Below are positions 34,735-46,582 of a stretch of DNA of 64,000 nt, in pieces. Position 1 is the first letter of the stretch, and each line of letters begins with the position of its first letter. The translations under genes and the position numbers were made by a program. The DNA is from Eutreptiella sp. 'Long Island Sound 2002' (lineage: Eukaryota; Euglenozoa; Euglenophyceae; Eutreptiales; Eutreptiaceae), in NCBI GenBank assembly GCA_964036045.1, contig OZ038388.1, positions 9,566,733-9,630,732 on the forward strand. Reading direction: 5' to 3'. The notes beneath the pieces were generated by a model. That model saw only the letters and a program-made list of their open reading frames with translations, was not told where the DNA came from and made no database searches.

Positions 34735-36982
34735 GGCTGTGCAGGCACGGACTCCTCGGCGAGAGGCATCAGATGATAACCATTTTTCAGGTCAATCACC
34801 GTGAAGATCCTCCGCCGGTGTTGTTTTTGCAGCATGTCCTCAATGAGGGGCAGCGCATAGCTGTCGTGCTGCGTTTGGGCGTTTAGGCCGCGGTAGTCTA
34901 CCACGAGCCGCCATTCACCGGCCATCTTCTTGGGGACGACGAAGCACGGAGAGGCCCATTCGGAGTGGCACGGCTCGAGCCAGCCTCTCTCGATGAAGTC
35001 ACGGAGGATCTTCTCCATGGCCTCCTTCCTCTCGCCCCTCAGGGCAAACTCCCGGTGTCGATACACACGGGGGTCCTGCTTCAGTCGTATCTTGGCCTCG
35101 CCATACGGTCCACGCACCGGTGGGGGAAACACAGGCTTTCCGCTGAAGAAGGTATCACCATACTTCTGCTTCAGCCTGGCCCTCAATGCCTGGATCTTGG
35201 GGCAATCATCGGACTCCGCCTTTGCTTTTCCGGGCACCTGGACCACTGAGCTTACTTGAGGGGTAGCGACCCCGCTTGGCTTCGGCTCAGGTGGTCTTCC
35301 CAGGTGGCCCAAAGGGCCATCTCTGGTCTCGCCTCTAAACAGATCGCCGTAGGTGGGTGGGTTACCCCCGATTGGCTCGTCCTGGCTGGACATATGATCC
35401 AGCACCCTCTGCACGAAGGTATTCCCATCATAGGAACCGGAGACAATCGGGTCCACTTCCCACCAGGCTTTGTCCTGGCCCTTGCCCTCACGCTGGTTTC
35501 CCCAGTCGTGAAAGGGCTGATCCATATACCCCTGAACCAGATCCAACTCCTCTTCAGTGAGGGGGTCCTCCGATTCTCCGATGTCAACAGGGGGAACCGC
35601 AAAGCATTGCCTCCAAGGCTCCGCTACGATGCGGTTGACACACACGAAATCAGTGGCGTCGGCCTGATCAAGGCCCCCATCCACATAGTGGAATTCCGTT
35701 GGCCATCTCTGGGGTGTCATGGGCTGTCCCTTAGCGTCCTGATAGACACTCTCTCCAGCCGGTAGGACGATCTTGTTTAAGGTCATGTTGGTCAATGAGA
35801 CTACCCAATGTCGGGTACTTTCCTCCTCGGTGCATCCCATAGGAACAACCAGCACTGCCTTGGAGCGGTCCTTGCGAATCTTCGCTATCGCTCTTGGAAT
35901 GTCCCAACGGGGGCAATGGATCCACATCAATCCCTGATGCGGACCCCAGTGCTTCTTCCACGCGGAGTCCTGTGCGCTCCAGTACTTCTCACAAACCCGC
36001 AGATGGGCGGAGGTTCCTGAAGAGAACGCATCTAGGGCCAGATCCGAAGCTCCCAGGTCCGCGACCACTCGGCTCGCCACTTCCGGCATTACGCCGTACT
36101 CCTGGTTTGCTGGCCCAGTGGGCTCAGTGTCCAGCGCGGCCACTTCGAGCTGATTGCGTTCCGGGTGGATCCATTGGCATTCCACATGGTGCTCAGGTGA
36201 CGAAAGCCACGAGAGCTGGTCGTCCTGGTACAGGGTCGTGGAGGCCTGGGCCGGGAGGACGCCGGAGTCCGTCTCCATCATGAAGTCGTACCCAACGATC
36301 ATGTCCCAGTCCATCGGGGCCTCGTAGAAGCGACCTTGCAGGTGGATTTCCTTGCCGAGGTCTGGGCGGCTCAGCTCACGGTGGTTCGCGAACTGCAGCC
36401 CAATGGCCGCTTCCTTCGTGCCTCCCACCATGTACTGGCCGTTCGCCACCTTCAGCCTGACAGGTTTCCGACTGTCGGTCAAACACTCTGGTGGGAGTGG
36501 GCCAGCCTTGACCAAGCTGACCTGAGCTCCCGTGTCGACCAACACGTCGAAGACCTTTTCCACTTCCCCGCATAAGGCACGGACCTTAAGGTGCAACTGC
36601 CGCTCACGCCAAACTCGGCGCACGGCGTGCAAGCTCAGGATCTCCGGCCGTTCCAAAAGCTCAACAAGCGACTGGTGCAGGGCGTGGACAATCGGCTCGG
36701 GCTGCCCCTCTGCAGCATCCAGCTGCGGTCCGGGTGATCCTCCGATACTCCCGGATAGATCTTGAAGTACATCAAACACATTCTTGGTCGCGAAGGATGG
36801 ACGGGTGCAAGGGTTCGTGCCTTCACTTGCCCTCACCCCGCCTCCGCGACTGGGTGCCCGACCGGGCCTTCTGCCCGCGGCAGTTCTTTGTGCTTACTGA
36901 CTCCCGATTGGGATGGTGTGGCGCTTCCCACGACACCATCCTGCGACCGCCCTAGCTGGGGCCCTTGGCTGCAGGGGCTCCG
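34731..36982 (-). pseudogene. pol: Element C pol, protease, linker and RT N-terminal half
   Basis: Protease with VLVDTGAQVSLVKAG intact, VANGQYMVGG, and MDWDMIVGYDFM. A linker domain of about 250 residues follows (WIHCPRWDIPRAIAKIRKDRSK; DPLTEEELDLVQGYMDQP). RT then starts: FIERGWLEPCHSEWASPCF, WRLVVDYRGLNAQ, and motif A VIDLKNGYHLM with catalytic Asp. A one-base deletion near 36890, in the leader, separates this frame from the gag/UAG frame. Premature stop at 34731-34733 from the lost base. Confidence 0.87.
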
Positions 36983-36985
36983 CTA
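36983..36985 (-). promoter_or_regulatory. Candidate gag-pol readthrough UAG, element C
   Basis: Complement of CTA. In element sense CCC TAG CGG AGC CCC TGC, identical to D over at least 40 bases downstream. Gag ends here. The pol frame continues in register until a one-base deletion about 90 bases later that is private to C. Confidence 0.55.
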
Positions 36986-38611
36986 GGGGGCGTCGGTTGT
37001 GGTGGAAGTAGGGGTGTTCTCCTCCGCGTCAACCTCGTTGACACCCTTCTTCCTCCTATTTCTAGGCTTCTTGTCCTTGTCCTTGTTCTGGTCATTCTGG
37101 TTGTTCTCCTTGTTCTTGTTGTCCGACCTGGGGACCCAGTTCCTCTTGATCTCCTGGATCTTCTTGGCCAACTCGGTCCCCTGCGACATCAGCTTGGAGA
37201 GCTCGTCCTTGTCCACCTCCACTTTGGCCTCCCGGATACCCGCGGCTGCACGCTTCTTCGACCCGTGCGCCTTCTTGTAGGCCTCCGTATCAGCCTGGTT
37301 GGTAGGGCATGTTCGCTGGTCATGGTTGAAGCCTTTCTTCCTCCCATAACACACGAAACAGCCCTGAGGGTGAGCTCGTATGAACTCCCCAAAGGACAGC
37401 GGAGGGTTGCCAATGCGGCGAGGGTCCCTCTTCTCCTTCTTCTTCCAACCCGGCTGCAGGGGCTTCCAGCTTCCCCGGTTGTTCCCCGCGCCGTTGTGGG
37501 CCACGAAGGCACAAACGGCCATCGCGGCGGGCTCATCGTCGTCGTCATCGTCGACGAGATGCTCATCGCCGTCGGCTCCCGCTGGAGTCATGGCAGCTTC
37601 CCCGCCAGATCCCTCGCCAACGTAGTTGACGTCGCGGTCGCCGGGCCTCAACCCGCGGGTGTGGTGGAGGTTCCGGTACCCCTTGAGTACTTCCTCTCCA
37701 ACCCACTCCAGGATCTGGTCGCAGCTCATCCGCGCCAGGATGGCCTGCAGACGGATGGTCTGGCCGCTCACGTCACACGCGTCAAGGCGCCACATCGCGG
37801 TCTTCTCGCGATCGCCCGAGACAGTGATGAGGAGAGCGTTCCGCAGGGAGTGCCGTTTGACATCCCGGGCCACGTTCTTCCTCGTCCAAGCCACCACGTT
37901 CGTATGATACTCTTTGGGGAGCATCATCTTGACCGTGTGGTTGGACTTGGCCCGCTTGGCTTCCTCCTTGGTGACCCTCTTGATCCATGCTTCCGGCAGC
38001 ATGGAGAGCACGCGAGCCTGCTCGTCACCCTCGTTCCAGTCCTCCGCGTTGCGGCCGAAAAGGGTGTATTGCCCTCGGAAGTCCCGCCAGTCCCGTAGGC
38101 GGATCTCCCGTCCATCATGCTGAAGCTTGATGGACTTCCACCGCTTGGCAGCCACCTGCGGAGCGTCCACCCGCTCCTGCTCGTTGAGCCACTTCTTGGC
38201 TTCCTTGAGGGTCTTGATCTTCCCCTCCTTGGTTGCCACGAAGTATAGCTCTTGGAGCACTTCCGGCAGGCGGTACCTGAACCGTCTGAAGACATATTTC
38301 TCCGCATCTGCGGGATCCATGTCTTCAGTGACGGTTACCCCCCAATCGTCCAGCTTCTCCAAGAAGCGGTCGAGGTTGAGGGCGTTGCCGTCGTACATGG
38401 GAGACTTGATGTCCTTCAAGTCTTCCCACACGGCGGCATCCGCGGCCTTAGAGACCATGAACGCCGGCCGCGAGGTCGACCAAGGTTCCCATCGGCCTCG
38501 CCCTCGGACTCCCACGGCCGCCACGTCCATCTCCTCCATGGAGTCCCTGTGGCTACGCCGCGGTTCCTCCATGTACGCTGAACCCAGCTGTTCACGCCGT
38601 ACCCCTTCCAT
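36983..38611 (-). pseudogene. gag: Element C gag, capsid-like domain, zinc knuckle and tail
   Basis: Uninterrupted 542 codons. Order: Arg/Glu-rich stretch, WEDLKDIKSPMYDGNALNLDRF, LNEQERVDAP, RLRDWRDFRGQY, KMMLPKEYHTNVVAW, ILARMSCDQILEWVGEEVLKGY, an acidic VDDDDDDEP, then PRRIGNPPLSFGEF, knuckle CFVCYGRKKGFNHDQRTC (CX2CX8HX4C), helix KDELSKLM...IQEIKRNW and a Lys/Asn/Asp tail to TAG. The apparent Met start is internal; the upstream half lies in other frames. Confidence 0.85.
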
Positions 38612-38702
38612 GTATGCCTCCTCATCATGGCGCCGGCGGCCGCGTTCAGCGGCCTCCCGTCGTACACCACGCGGCGGGCTAATGTCGAACTCCTCCAGGG
38701 CC

Positions 38703-40469
38703 TCACCTCCGCCAACATCCCGACATCCAACTCCACGTCTCCTCCGGGGTCCTCATCGCTGAGTCCACCATAACGTCTGCCAGCCATTGGGATTGGCTCC
38801 GGGGCTGGTGCGGGGCGTCGGGGGCGTACCGGTGTCTGCGGTGGAGCACGGCGGTTGTGGTAGTCCGAACTGAGCCACTCATCACGCCAATCCTCACTGC
38901 CACTGCCGGGCGGCACGCGCTCGTTGCGGCGGCCCGCGCTGTGGTGAGACGGGGCGGTGAGAGAGGGGGCCCTGGCGCTGGGGCGACTCCTGGGGGCTCT
39001 GCCGGGGGCGTGGGGTCTGCCTGGACCTGGTCCGGGTCCCCAGCCGTCGTCCGACGAGCCAGACTCCCACGGGCTTCCAGCGCGTCCAGCCTCTGCTGCA
39101 GGCCGCTGATGACCTTGTTCAGCGACCTGGTCTCGCCCCTGGCGATATCCAGCAGCCTCTGGGTGGCGGTGCGGACGCTGGTGCTCTTGACCATCTCGAT
39201 CTTGGCGATGTCCACCTCTCTCTGCGCGCGCGCGGCGACCCTGGCGATGCGAGTCATCTCGCCCTTGCCCGTGTCTACCTCGCGCTCGAGGGACTGGACC
39301 CTCCTGCGGAGGTAGAGAATCCACCGCCGGGTGGCATCCGGGTCGCCGTCCCCTGGTGGGTCGTCGGGTTCCCCAGGGGGTCCTCCAGGAGGGCCTCTGC
39401 CGGGTCCGCCCGGTCCAGGGGGTCCTACCCCGCCCGGTAGTCCGCCTCCAGGGGGTCCACTTGGTGGGCGTCCTTCAGGGGGTCCTGATGGTCCTCCGCC
39501 AGGGGGTCCCGGTGGGTCTCCGCCGGGTCGCCTCGGTGGGTCCGAGGATGGGCGCTTCTTCGTGATGTGGAAGTCCATGTCGCCATCCTCGTCCATGTCA
39601 CCCCACCTGGGCGTCTCGGTCTCGGAAGACTCCGAGCTCCGGTAGGGAGGAGGGGGATCCTCATCCTCACCTTCCGGCTCCATGGGGACGTCTCCGCTTC
39701 CTCCGCCAGCCACTCCTCGGCGATGTCGGCGGCCTCGTTCATCCCCGTCGCTGGCGGTGAAGAAGGGGTCGCTGTCGTGGGGGTGTCCGCCCGCTGGCCT
39801 CCGTGGCCTCCCGGGGGTCTTCCCCTTACCCTTCCTCCGTCGGTAGGCAGTGGGGCCACTGCTCCGACTGCTGCCCGTGTCGGCCTCGTCCAGCGTCATC
39901 TTGCAGGAGGCGTCCCCTTCGAAAAGCTTTCGAAGGGTCTCCACTCGTGATCCTCCCGGGGGAGTCTCGCGGCGAAGTTTGGCCTCTGCCTCCTCCATTG
40001 CGGCGGTGGTGGCTGCAGCAGCTCGCCCTTCGGCTCCTTCCCGGGCACGAGCCGCTTCGGCTTCCCGAGCCCCCAGCAGCCGAGCCTTCTCCGCTTCCAA
40101 CGCCACCAACTCCGCCTCCGTCTTGGCCCTCTCCTCAGCGACCTTCCTTCGCGTGGCCTCGATGGCGTCCTTCTTCGCGGCGTCCGCCTGGGCCTCATCC
40201 GTAGCCTTGGCGTGGGCCCTTTCCAGCGCCTTCACCTCGGCCTCCTTGCAGGCAATGGCGTCCTGCGTCAGGCGGGCTTCCTCGTCGGCTGCCACCAGAT
40301 CACCGTTGACCTGGGCAGTCGCTGCCCCATGGGCGGCCACGGCCGTGAGTCCGGCCTCAATGGCCGCCACGGTCGAGGCGTGGATGGCCATGCCATGCGC
40401 CCACTCCGCAGCCTCCTGCTGGGCGATGCCGACGGCGCCCTCCATGGCAGCGCTGTGCTGCTTGGCCCG
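38703..40469 (-). pseudogene. gag: Element C gag, coiled coil and Pro-Gly-rich spacer
   Basis: Directly follows the TAA at 40470-40472 in the same frame. First an Ala/Glu/Lys coiled coil (EEARLTQDAIACKEAEVKALERA and on), SRVETLRKLFEG, Arg/Lys/Gly stretch, PPPYRSSES, GDMDEDGDMD, then PPG/GGP collagen-like repeats and a second coiled coil (RRRVQSLEREVDTGKGEM; LNKVISGLQQRLDALEARG). A deletion near 39067 shifts the frame; the Pro/Ser linker to about 38710 continues in the next frame, followed by another indel. Confidence 0.75.
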
Positions 40470-41273
40470 TTACCGGGCAACCTGAAGGTTGCAGGGCACC
40501 CCACAGGCGCGCTCACAGGCGTGCGCCACGTCCCTTTGGTCGGGAGTGACGCTGCTGCTGGAGCTGGCCTGGTCGGCCGGCATTCTCCCCCGTTGGGCCG
40601 ACTCCACGTCGCTGCTGGGGCCTGACATCCTCAGGGGCAGCGGACGGGGCTTGGCCTTGGTCTGCTTGGCGACTTCGAGGAAGTCACCAAGGGTGGTGTG
40701 GCTGGGGTGATGACCACCATTGGCGCGTTGGGGACTGGGGGCTGGGGTTCCGCCCTTGGCGCCTTGGGCGGCTTCGGCGGCCAGGGACTCCTGGTACTCC
40801 CGCCACTTCCGGTCCCGCTTCCTGTCCCCGGCGGACCGCTTCTCCTTCCCCGGAGACGCGCTGCTGCTGCTGCCCTGCAGCCTGCGCTCGCTCCCCGGTT
40901 CCGGGAAGTTCTTCTCGATCATGTCCCACATGGAGACGTTGATCGAGGCGCCCGACGGGTACTCGTCAGGCTTCTCCTCCTCCTCAATCCCGTCGGGGCG
41001 CAGCCCTCCGCCGGGCCTGTCCGGCCGGGTCCAGACCCTCCAGCGCCTCTGCTGGAAGCAGAAGGCAACCCCTTCCACCCGCAGCCAGTCTTCGACTGCC
41101 TGCAGGCGGTCGGGGCTCATATCTGTGCGGAGCTCGAAGCTCCCGGGCATGCCGCCTTCGCACTGGGGCTGGCTGTGGCGATAGTGCTGGTCCCACACCA
41201 ACCCTCGGAGTGGGCGTACCGCATGGGGGTGGGGCCGCGGCCACGTCTTGCCCGCTTCTTGCCAGTTTACCAT
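40470..41273 (-). CDS. gag: Element C gag, N-terminal MVNW domain
   Basis: 267 codons from ATG at 41273 (MVNWQEAGKTWPRPHPH) to TAA at 40470-40472. Conserved blocks: EGGMPGSFELRTD, WRVWTRPDRPGGGLRPDGIEE, YPSGASINVSMWDMIEK, KRDRKWREYQESLA, a Ser-rich tail. Pro-, Arg- and Trp-rich with no recognised domain. The stop is in the same place and frame in D. The following frame is open, so either this is a separate short Gag protein or its stop is read through. Confidence 0.6.
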   Translation of the reverse strand: MVNWQEAGKTWPRPHPHAVRPLRGLVWDQHYRHSQPQCEGGMPGSFELRTDMSPDRLQAVEDWLRVEGVAFCFQQRRWRVWTRPDRPGGGLRPDGIEEEEKPDEYPSGASINVSMWDMIEKNFPEPGSERRLQGSSSSASPGKEKRSAGDRKRDRKWREYQESLAAEAAQGAKGGTPAPSPQRANGGHHPSHTTLGDFLEVAKQTKAKPRPLPLRMSGPSSDVESAQRGRMPADQASSSSSVTPDQRDVAHACERACGVPCNLQVAR

Positions 41274-41652
41274 GGCAGCGGGCGGCGTAGTTGGTCTTGA
41301 GGTCCTTGGTGGTCACTCGTTCCGCTCAACGAACTGGTCCTGGTGGTGTTTGTTGAGGCGGGTGATGCAGCACTGGACTGGGAGTGCGGCCGGTGCTGGT
41401 CGGCCGGTGGTTGTGGAAGTGGTTGCTGTAGCTGGGTGTGCGGCCTTGCTGGTCGGCCGAGGGAACTCGTTGATGACGGAGTTTCGGTCCCCGCACTTCC
41501 TTCACTGACTCGGCGCTGTCGCTGGGCGGCGCTGCGAGCCGGCGCACTGCGCTGCGAGCTGCGAGCTGCGAGCTGCTGCGCCGCGCTGCTCGGGGTTGGT
41601 GGCCCCGAGTGGCACGCGAGGGATGGGTAACCCCGCGGCGGTGAAACGCTTT
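41274..41652 (-). promoter_or_regulatory. Element C leader
   Basis: Between LTR and gag ATG. Conserved start AAAGCGTTTCACCGCCGCGG (element sense); the 7-bp hairpin CTCGGGG/CCCCGAG is at 41589-41595 and 41603-41609. A GCTGC/GAGCTGC repeat run lies at 41530-41588. No TGG primer site at the LTR border. Confidence 0.5.
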
Positions 41653-43192
41653 TGACGTGTTCCCGTGGGGGGCCTGGCCACGGGACGCTGCGGTGACACG
41701 CACAAGCAAGCAGGCAGGCAAAGCACTGCGCTCACAGGGGCATCAATTACGCTCGTGTCATGTGACAAAGCGTTTCAGGATCCTTGCCACTCTGAGACAA
41801 GGGAACGAACGTATGTACAGCAACACATCAGGATATGTACACATGGGGTTGAGACTGGACTGGGGTCAGGGCATCACAGGACAATAGACACTCAGTTCCA
41901 ACTCATATCCCAATCCGAGGTCCGACCCTCCAAGTGGCTGGTGGGGGCGGGGGCTCAAACACAACCCATGCCCTGCTCAGTCCGGACCCTGAAACCCTGC
42001 CAATAGGGGAGGTGTACCGCCCAGCCACAGGCGAGTTCCTGAGAACATAGGGGACCCGAAGGCCAACCAACAGTGGCTCCCTCTGCTCCCTTAATGACAG
42101 GTCCCAACTCCACTCTGAGCCAGAGATATGGCCCCGCCATCATCCCTCAGGAGTTGGTAGCTGGAAATGGGCTGTTTCAGCCCAAACTGATATTAGCTCA
42201 AAAATCTCCAAACTTGACCCCTCGTTTGGACCCGCCAAAGGTAGGGACGAGGCAACTGACTGTATGCCCTTCGAGTACCAACCCTTTGGAGCCCTCACCC
42301 AACCTGGTTCCCTCTGAGGTCCCGGCATCAGGGCACCGCGGGTTCGTCAAGTGGGGTCATGATGCCAAAATCACCAAATTCGGTGTCATTCCCACGCGTG
42401 GCTTTCCCGGCCAGGGCAAGGCCAATGGCTCACAGGATAGGAGGCAGGACTTGAGACTTGTATCTGAGTGTACAACTTGAAAATTAGGTCCGGGCTCCCT
42501 GTGGGCATAGAGATATGGGGCCGCCAATTGGCCACACGGGGAAGTGAAATTGGGGTCCCAAAGGGGGTCATTTTGGCTGCTCGTAAAGAGCCAAAACTCG
42601 GGGGTGCTCCCAGTAGTATATCTTCACGCCGGCTTGGAGATCAGATCTGCCATTCCATAGGTGATCCACCGGGAATCCAACTGAGACTCCCATGCACTTG
42701 GCTCCCGGCGTGGTGACAATCCCAAATGGGTCCACAAATGCCAAAATGGCAAAATTGTCCACACTCACTTTGGGCTAGCACCTTGACGAAGGTTGCTCCG
42801 CTTCGCCCACGTGGTGTGTGAACCATGGGGACCAATATACATAACACCCATGTCATATATGGTCCCCTGGTCCATGCGTCCGGCGTGCACGGGTGGGCTG
42901 AACATAGTGCAGGGCGGGCAGAAAAAGTGGAAAGTAGCTCAAAATGGCCAAAAATGCGCACACTCATGGTTGGGGCAAATGAGGCACATGCCCGACTTGG
43001 ACCGGAGTGTGCCATAGGATTGGTATCAAGTCATATGTGTCCAACATATCTTTTGGGCGTCGCCCAACCCCTCTGGTTTTGGGAATGGCAGGGTCGCCAA
43101 GTGAGCCCATGATTTGGGATAGTCCCAAATCGCCAACATGGCGGCCACAGTGTGCCAAGCCCAAGAGGAGTTATTCGCCGGGTTCAAGATAT
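41653..43192 (-). repeat. Element C 5' LTR, inner part
   Basis: The half of C's 5' LTR that adjoins its leader. It ends at the ATAT target duplication (43189-43192) of element D and continues at 58554. It matches 27393 to about 28950 of the 3' LTR. Confidence 0.92.
43189..43192 (+). repeat. Target site duplication ATAT, left copy
   Basis: ATAT precedes the 5' LTR of D; the right copy is 58550-58553. Confidence 0.75.
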
Positions 43193-46138
43193 TGAAGCGG
43201 TACCCAGAACCCCATGGCCAGGTTACGGCATACAACCGGTCTCCGGTCCACTAACCCCATGTACGGCGTGTTCCGTGCCGTGAAGCCCCGCATCGGCAAC
43301 CGATGCACCGCCAGCGGAGATTTGTGTATCAGAATATCAGGAATCAACAGGGTTTTATTTTCATATTGTTTCCGTCAATTTTTACGTTTCCGTTCCGATA
43401 CTCACTGTTTTGACTGCTGGCGGTTGGATCGCGACTTTACCGTAACCGCCAGTTTAACTGTTTATAATGGAAATTTTAACGCTATCCGTCACGAAGGCTC
43501 CAAAGTCGCCAGGAACTGCATGGATGCTTCCGCAATTTTCATAATTAATACTCGCAACCTTAATCCGAATTTTTCAGGATGTCGAAATCGGATTTTCGAC
43601 TTCGACATCCCCGCACTTGATTTGACCTCTTTCGAGTGGACCTACGTGCTTCCGTATGCACGAATCAACTTCCCTTTTATCTTGCCCTCCATTTGTCTTA
43701 AAGATATGGGCAAAACAAAGTTGATTCGTGAGGCCACTTGTGAAGGTCATATCTCGTGTTGCTTGCGAGTATTGACGATAAGGAAACGTGGGATGTATTC
43801 ACAATACTCCCGACGTAACTTAGGAAGCATTATATGCCTTGCGTCTCCACACGTGCGCGCTAGTGTAATGGATCATGGTCAAGAGGGTAGAGTTTGCGTT
43901 ACAACTCATTGGCCATGATATTGCGTGTGTTAAGATAACTTTCGAGTGTAGCGCGCAAGTGTTGGTGTTGCATAGGAACTCTCCTTGAGTTCCTATGAGC
44001 GATTGACACAAAGATATGCCCTTGGAGGGGCATGACATATCGTGGTGGGAGCTACATTTTTGGGCAATATGTGGTATGTGCCATGTGTTGTGTTGTGTGC
44101 CCATTTGGCGGGCCCATTGCTCCAAGACAAGCCCGCCAATGGACCTCATATTGTGCAAGCCCCTTCTCCATACTCCCTACGATACATTGCAAGCCTAACT
44201 TTCGTGAAGGGAAGCTTGTGTGGTGAACCCGAAGCGATGCGTTGGGAGCAAAGTGTGTGTTTTACAATTTTCCATATTTTCATGTGCCCACTTGGGAAGT
44301 AGCGCTCGTAACCTTTCAGGGCGCCCCAAGTGGAGCACATATGTGGGATTGAAGGTCATTGGTGTCAGGTCATTGTGTTTAGAAGGATTAAGTGATTGCA
44401 CGATCCAAGCCAAAGATATTATAATATAATTGCGCGCCTTTCAAGGCACTTTTGTGTATCTTTGTGCCAATTTTGCCGTTTTTGGCTCGTCATGATGTCA
44501 AGTGGCGACCGTATATCTCAACGTTGCGCTCAATTGACATCATGACCCAAGTATGTTATGAGGGTACATACTTCGGTCCCCAACATATCTTGGACCCGGC
44601 GAATAACTCTTCTTGGGCTTGGCATACCGTGGCTGCCATGTTGGCGATTTGGGACTATCCCAAATCATGGGCTTACTTGGCGACCCTGCCATTCTGAATA
44701 TCGGAGGAGTTGGGCGACGCCCAAAAGATATGTTGGACCAATATGACTTGATACCAATCCTATGGCACACTCCGGTCCGAGTCGGGCATGTGCCTCATTT
44801 GCCCCAACCATGAGTGTGCGCATTTTTGGCCACTTTGAGCATTTTTCCACTTTTGCTGCCCGCCGTGCACTATGTTCTAACCCTCGTGCATGCCGGACGC
44901 ATTGACCAATGGACCATATATGACATGGGTGTTATGGGTAATGGTCCCCATGGTCCACACACCACGTGGGCGAAGCGGAGCCGCCTTCGTTGAGGCGCTA
45001 GGCCAAATTGAGTATGGGCAATTTTGCCATTTTTGCATTTGTGGACCCAATTGGGATCGTCACCACGCCGAGTGGCATGGAGATCTTCGAGAGCCAAGGG
45101 CATGGGAGTCTCTGTTGGACTCCAGGTGGATCACGTATGGAATGGCAGATCCGATCTTTAAGCCGGCGTGGAGATATACTATTGGGAGCACACCGAATTT
45201 TGGCTCATTTCAGGCAGCCAAAATGACCCAATTTTGGGACCCCAATTTCCCCCTTCCGTGTGGTCAATTGGCGGCCCCATTTCTCTAAGCCCATAGGGAG
45301 CCCGGACCTAAATTCAAGTTGTACACTCAGATATAAGTCCTAGGTCCTGCCTCCTACCCTGTGGGTTATTGGCCTTACCTTGGCCGGGTGAGCCACGCGT
45401 GGGAATGACGCCAATTTTGGTGATTTTGGCATCATGACCCCACATGACTCATCCGTGTTGCCCTGATGCCGGGACCTCAGAGGGAACCAGGTTGGGTGAG
45501 GGCTCCAAAGGGTTTGTACTCGAAGGGCATAGGGTCAGTTGCCTCGTCCCTACCTCTGGCGGGTCCGGACGAGGGGTCAATTTTGGGGATTTTTGAGTTA
45601 ATTTCAGTTTGGGCTGAAACAGCCCATTTTCAGCTACCAACTCCTGGGTGATACTGGCGGGGCCATCTCTCTGGCTCAGAGTGGAGTTGGGACCTGTCAT
45701 TAAGGGAGCATGGGGAGCCACTGCCGGTTGGCCTTGGAGCCCCTTGGTCCCCAGGAACTCGCCTGTGGCTGGGCGGGACACCCCCCCTATCGGCAGGGTT
45801 TCAGGGTCCGGACTGAGCAGGGCATGGGTTGTGTTTGAGCCCCCGCCTCCATCAGCCACTGAGAGGGTCGGACCTGGGATTGGGATATGAGTTGGGACTG
45901 AGTGTCTATTGTCCTGTGATGCCTTTATTCAAGTCCAGTCCCAACCCCATGTGTAGATATCCTGATGTGTTGCTGTACATACTTTTGTTCCCTCTTTGCA
46001 GAGTGGCAAGGATTCTGAAACGCTTTGTCACATGACACAGGCGTATTGATGCCCTTGTGAGCGTAGTGCCTTGCCTGCCTGCTCACCTGTGCGTGTCACC
46101 GCAGCGTCCCGTGGCCGGCCCCCCACGGGAACGCGTCA
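43193..46138 (+). repeat. Element D 5' LTR
   Basis: 2946 bp. In the parts I compared with 55603-58549, substitutions are scattered and amount to a few percent at most, many of them transitions. TATA-like box 44420-44428, 13-bp hairpin 44489-44546, and a second hairpin of 11 bp (CATAGGAACTC at 43971-43981, GAGTTCCTATG at 43987-43997). The first 150 bases differ from both the B and C LTR heads. Confidence 0.95.
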
Positions 46139-46582
46139 AAAGCGTTTCACCGCCGCGGGGTTACCCAGCCCTCGCGTGCCACTCGGGGCCACCAACCCCG
46201 AGCAGCGCGTCGCAGCAGCGCGGCGCAGCTCGCAGCTCGCAGCGCAGCGCAGCGTCTCGCAGCGCAGCGCAGCAGCTCGCAGCGCCACTCAGCGACAGCG
46301 CCGAGTTCGTCACGGAGCCCGCAGCGCCGTCCAGAGCATCGCCCTGACCGCGCAGCGCCCGTGGAAGAGGTGCACAGACCAGGACTCCTGCATCAGCCCC
46401 ATCGGCCGACCCGGAGTCCCATCGGCCGACCAGCAAGGCCGCGTCAACCACCTCCACAACCACCGGCTGACCAGCACCAGCCGCACTTCCAATCCAGTGC
46501 TACAGCACCCTCCTCAACAACCACACGTTGAGTTGAACGAGTGCACGTCAAGGACCTCAAGACCAACAACGCCCCCGCTGCC
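46139..46582 (+). promoter_or_regulatory. Element D leader with CGCAG repeat
   Basis: Begins AAAGCGTTTCACCGCCGCGG, then the 7-bp hairpin at 46182-46188/46196-46202. A run of CGCAG, GCAGC and CTCGCAG units (46203-46285) is longer than in C and nearly absent in B. An ORF here starting at GTG 46541 only extends gag upstream in frame; the conserved ATG is 46583. Confidence 0.5.
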
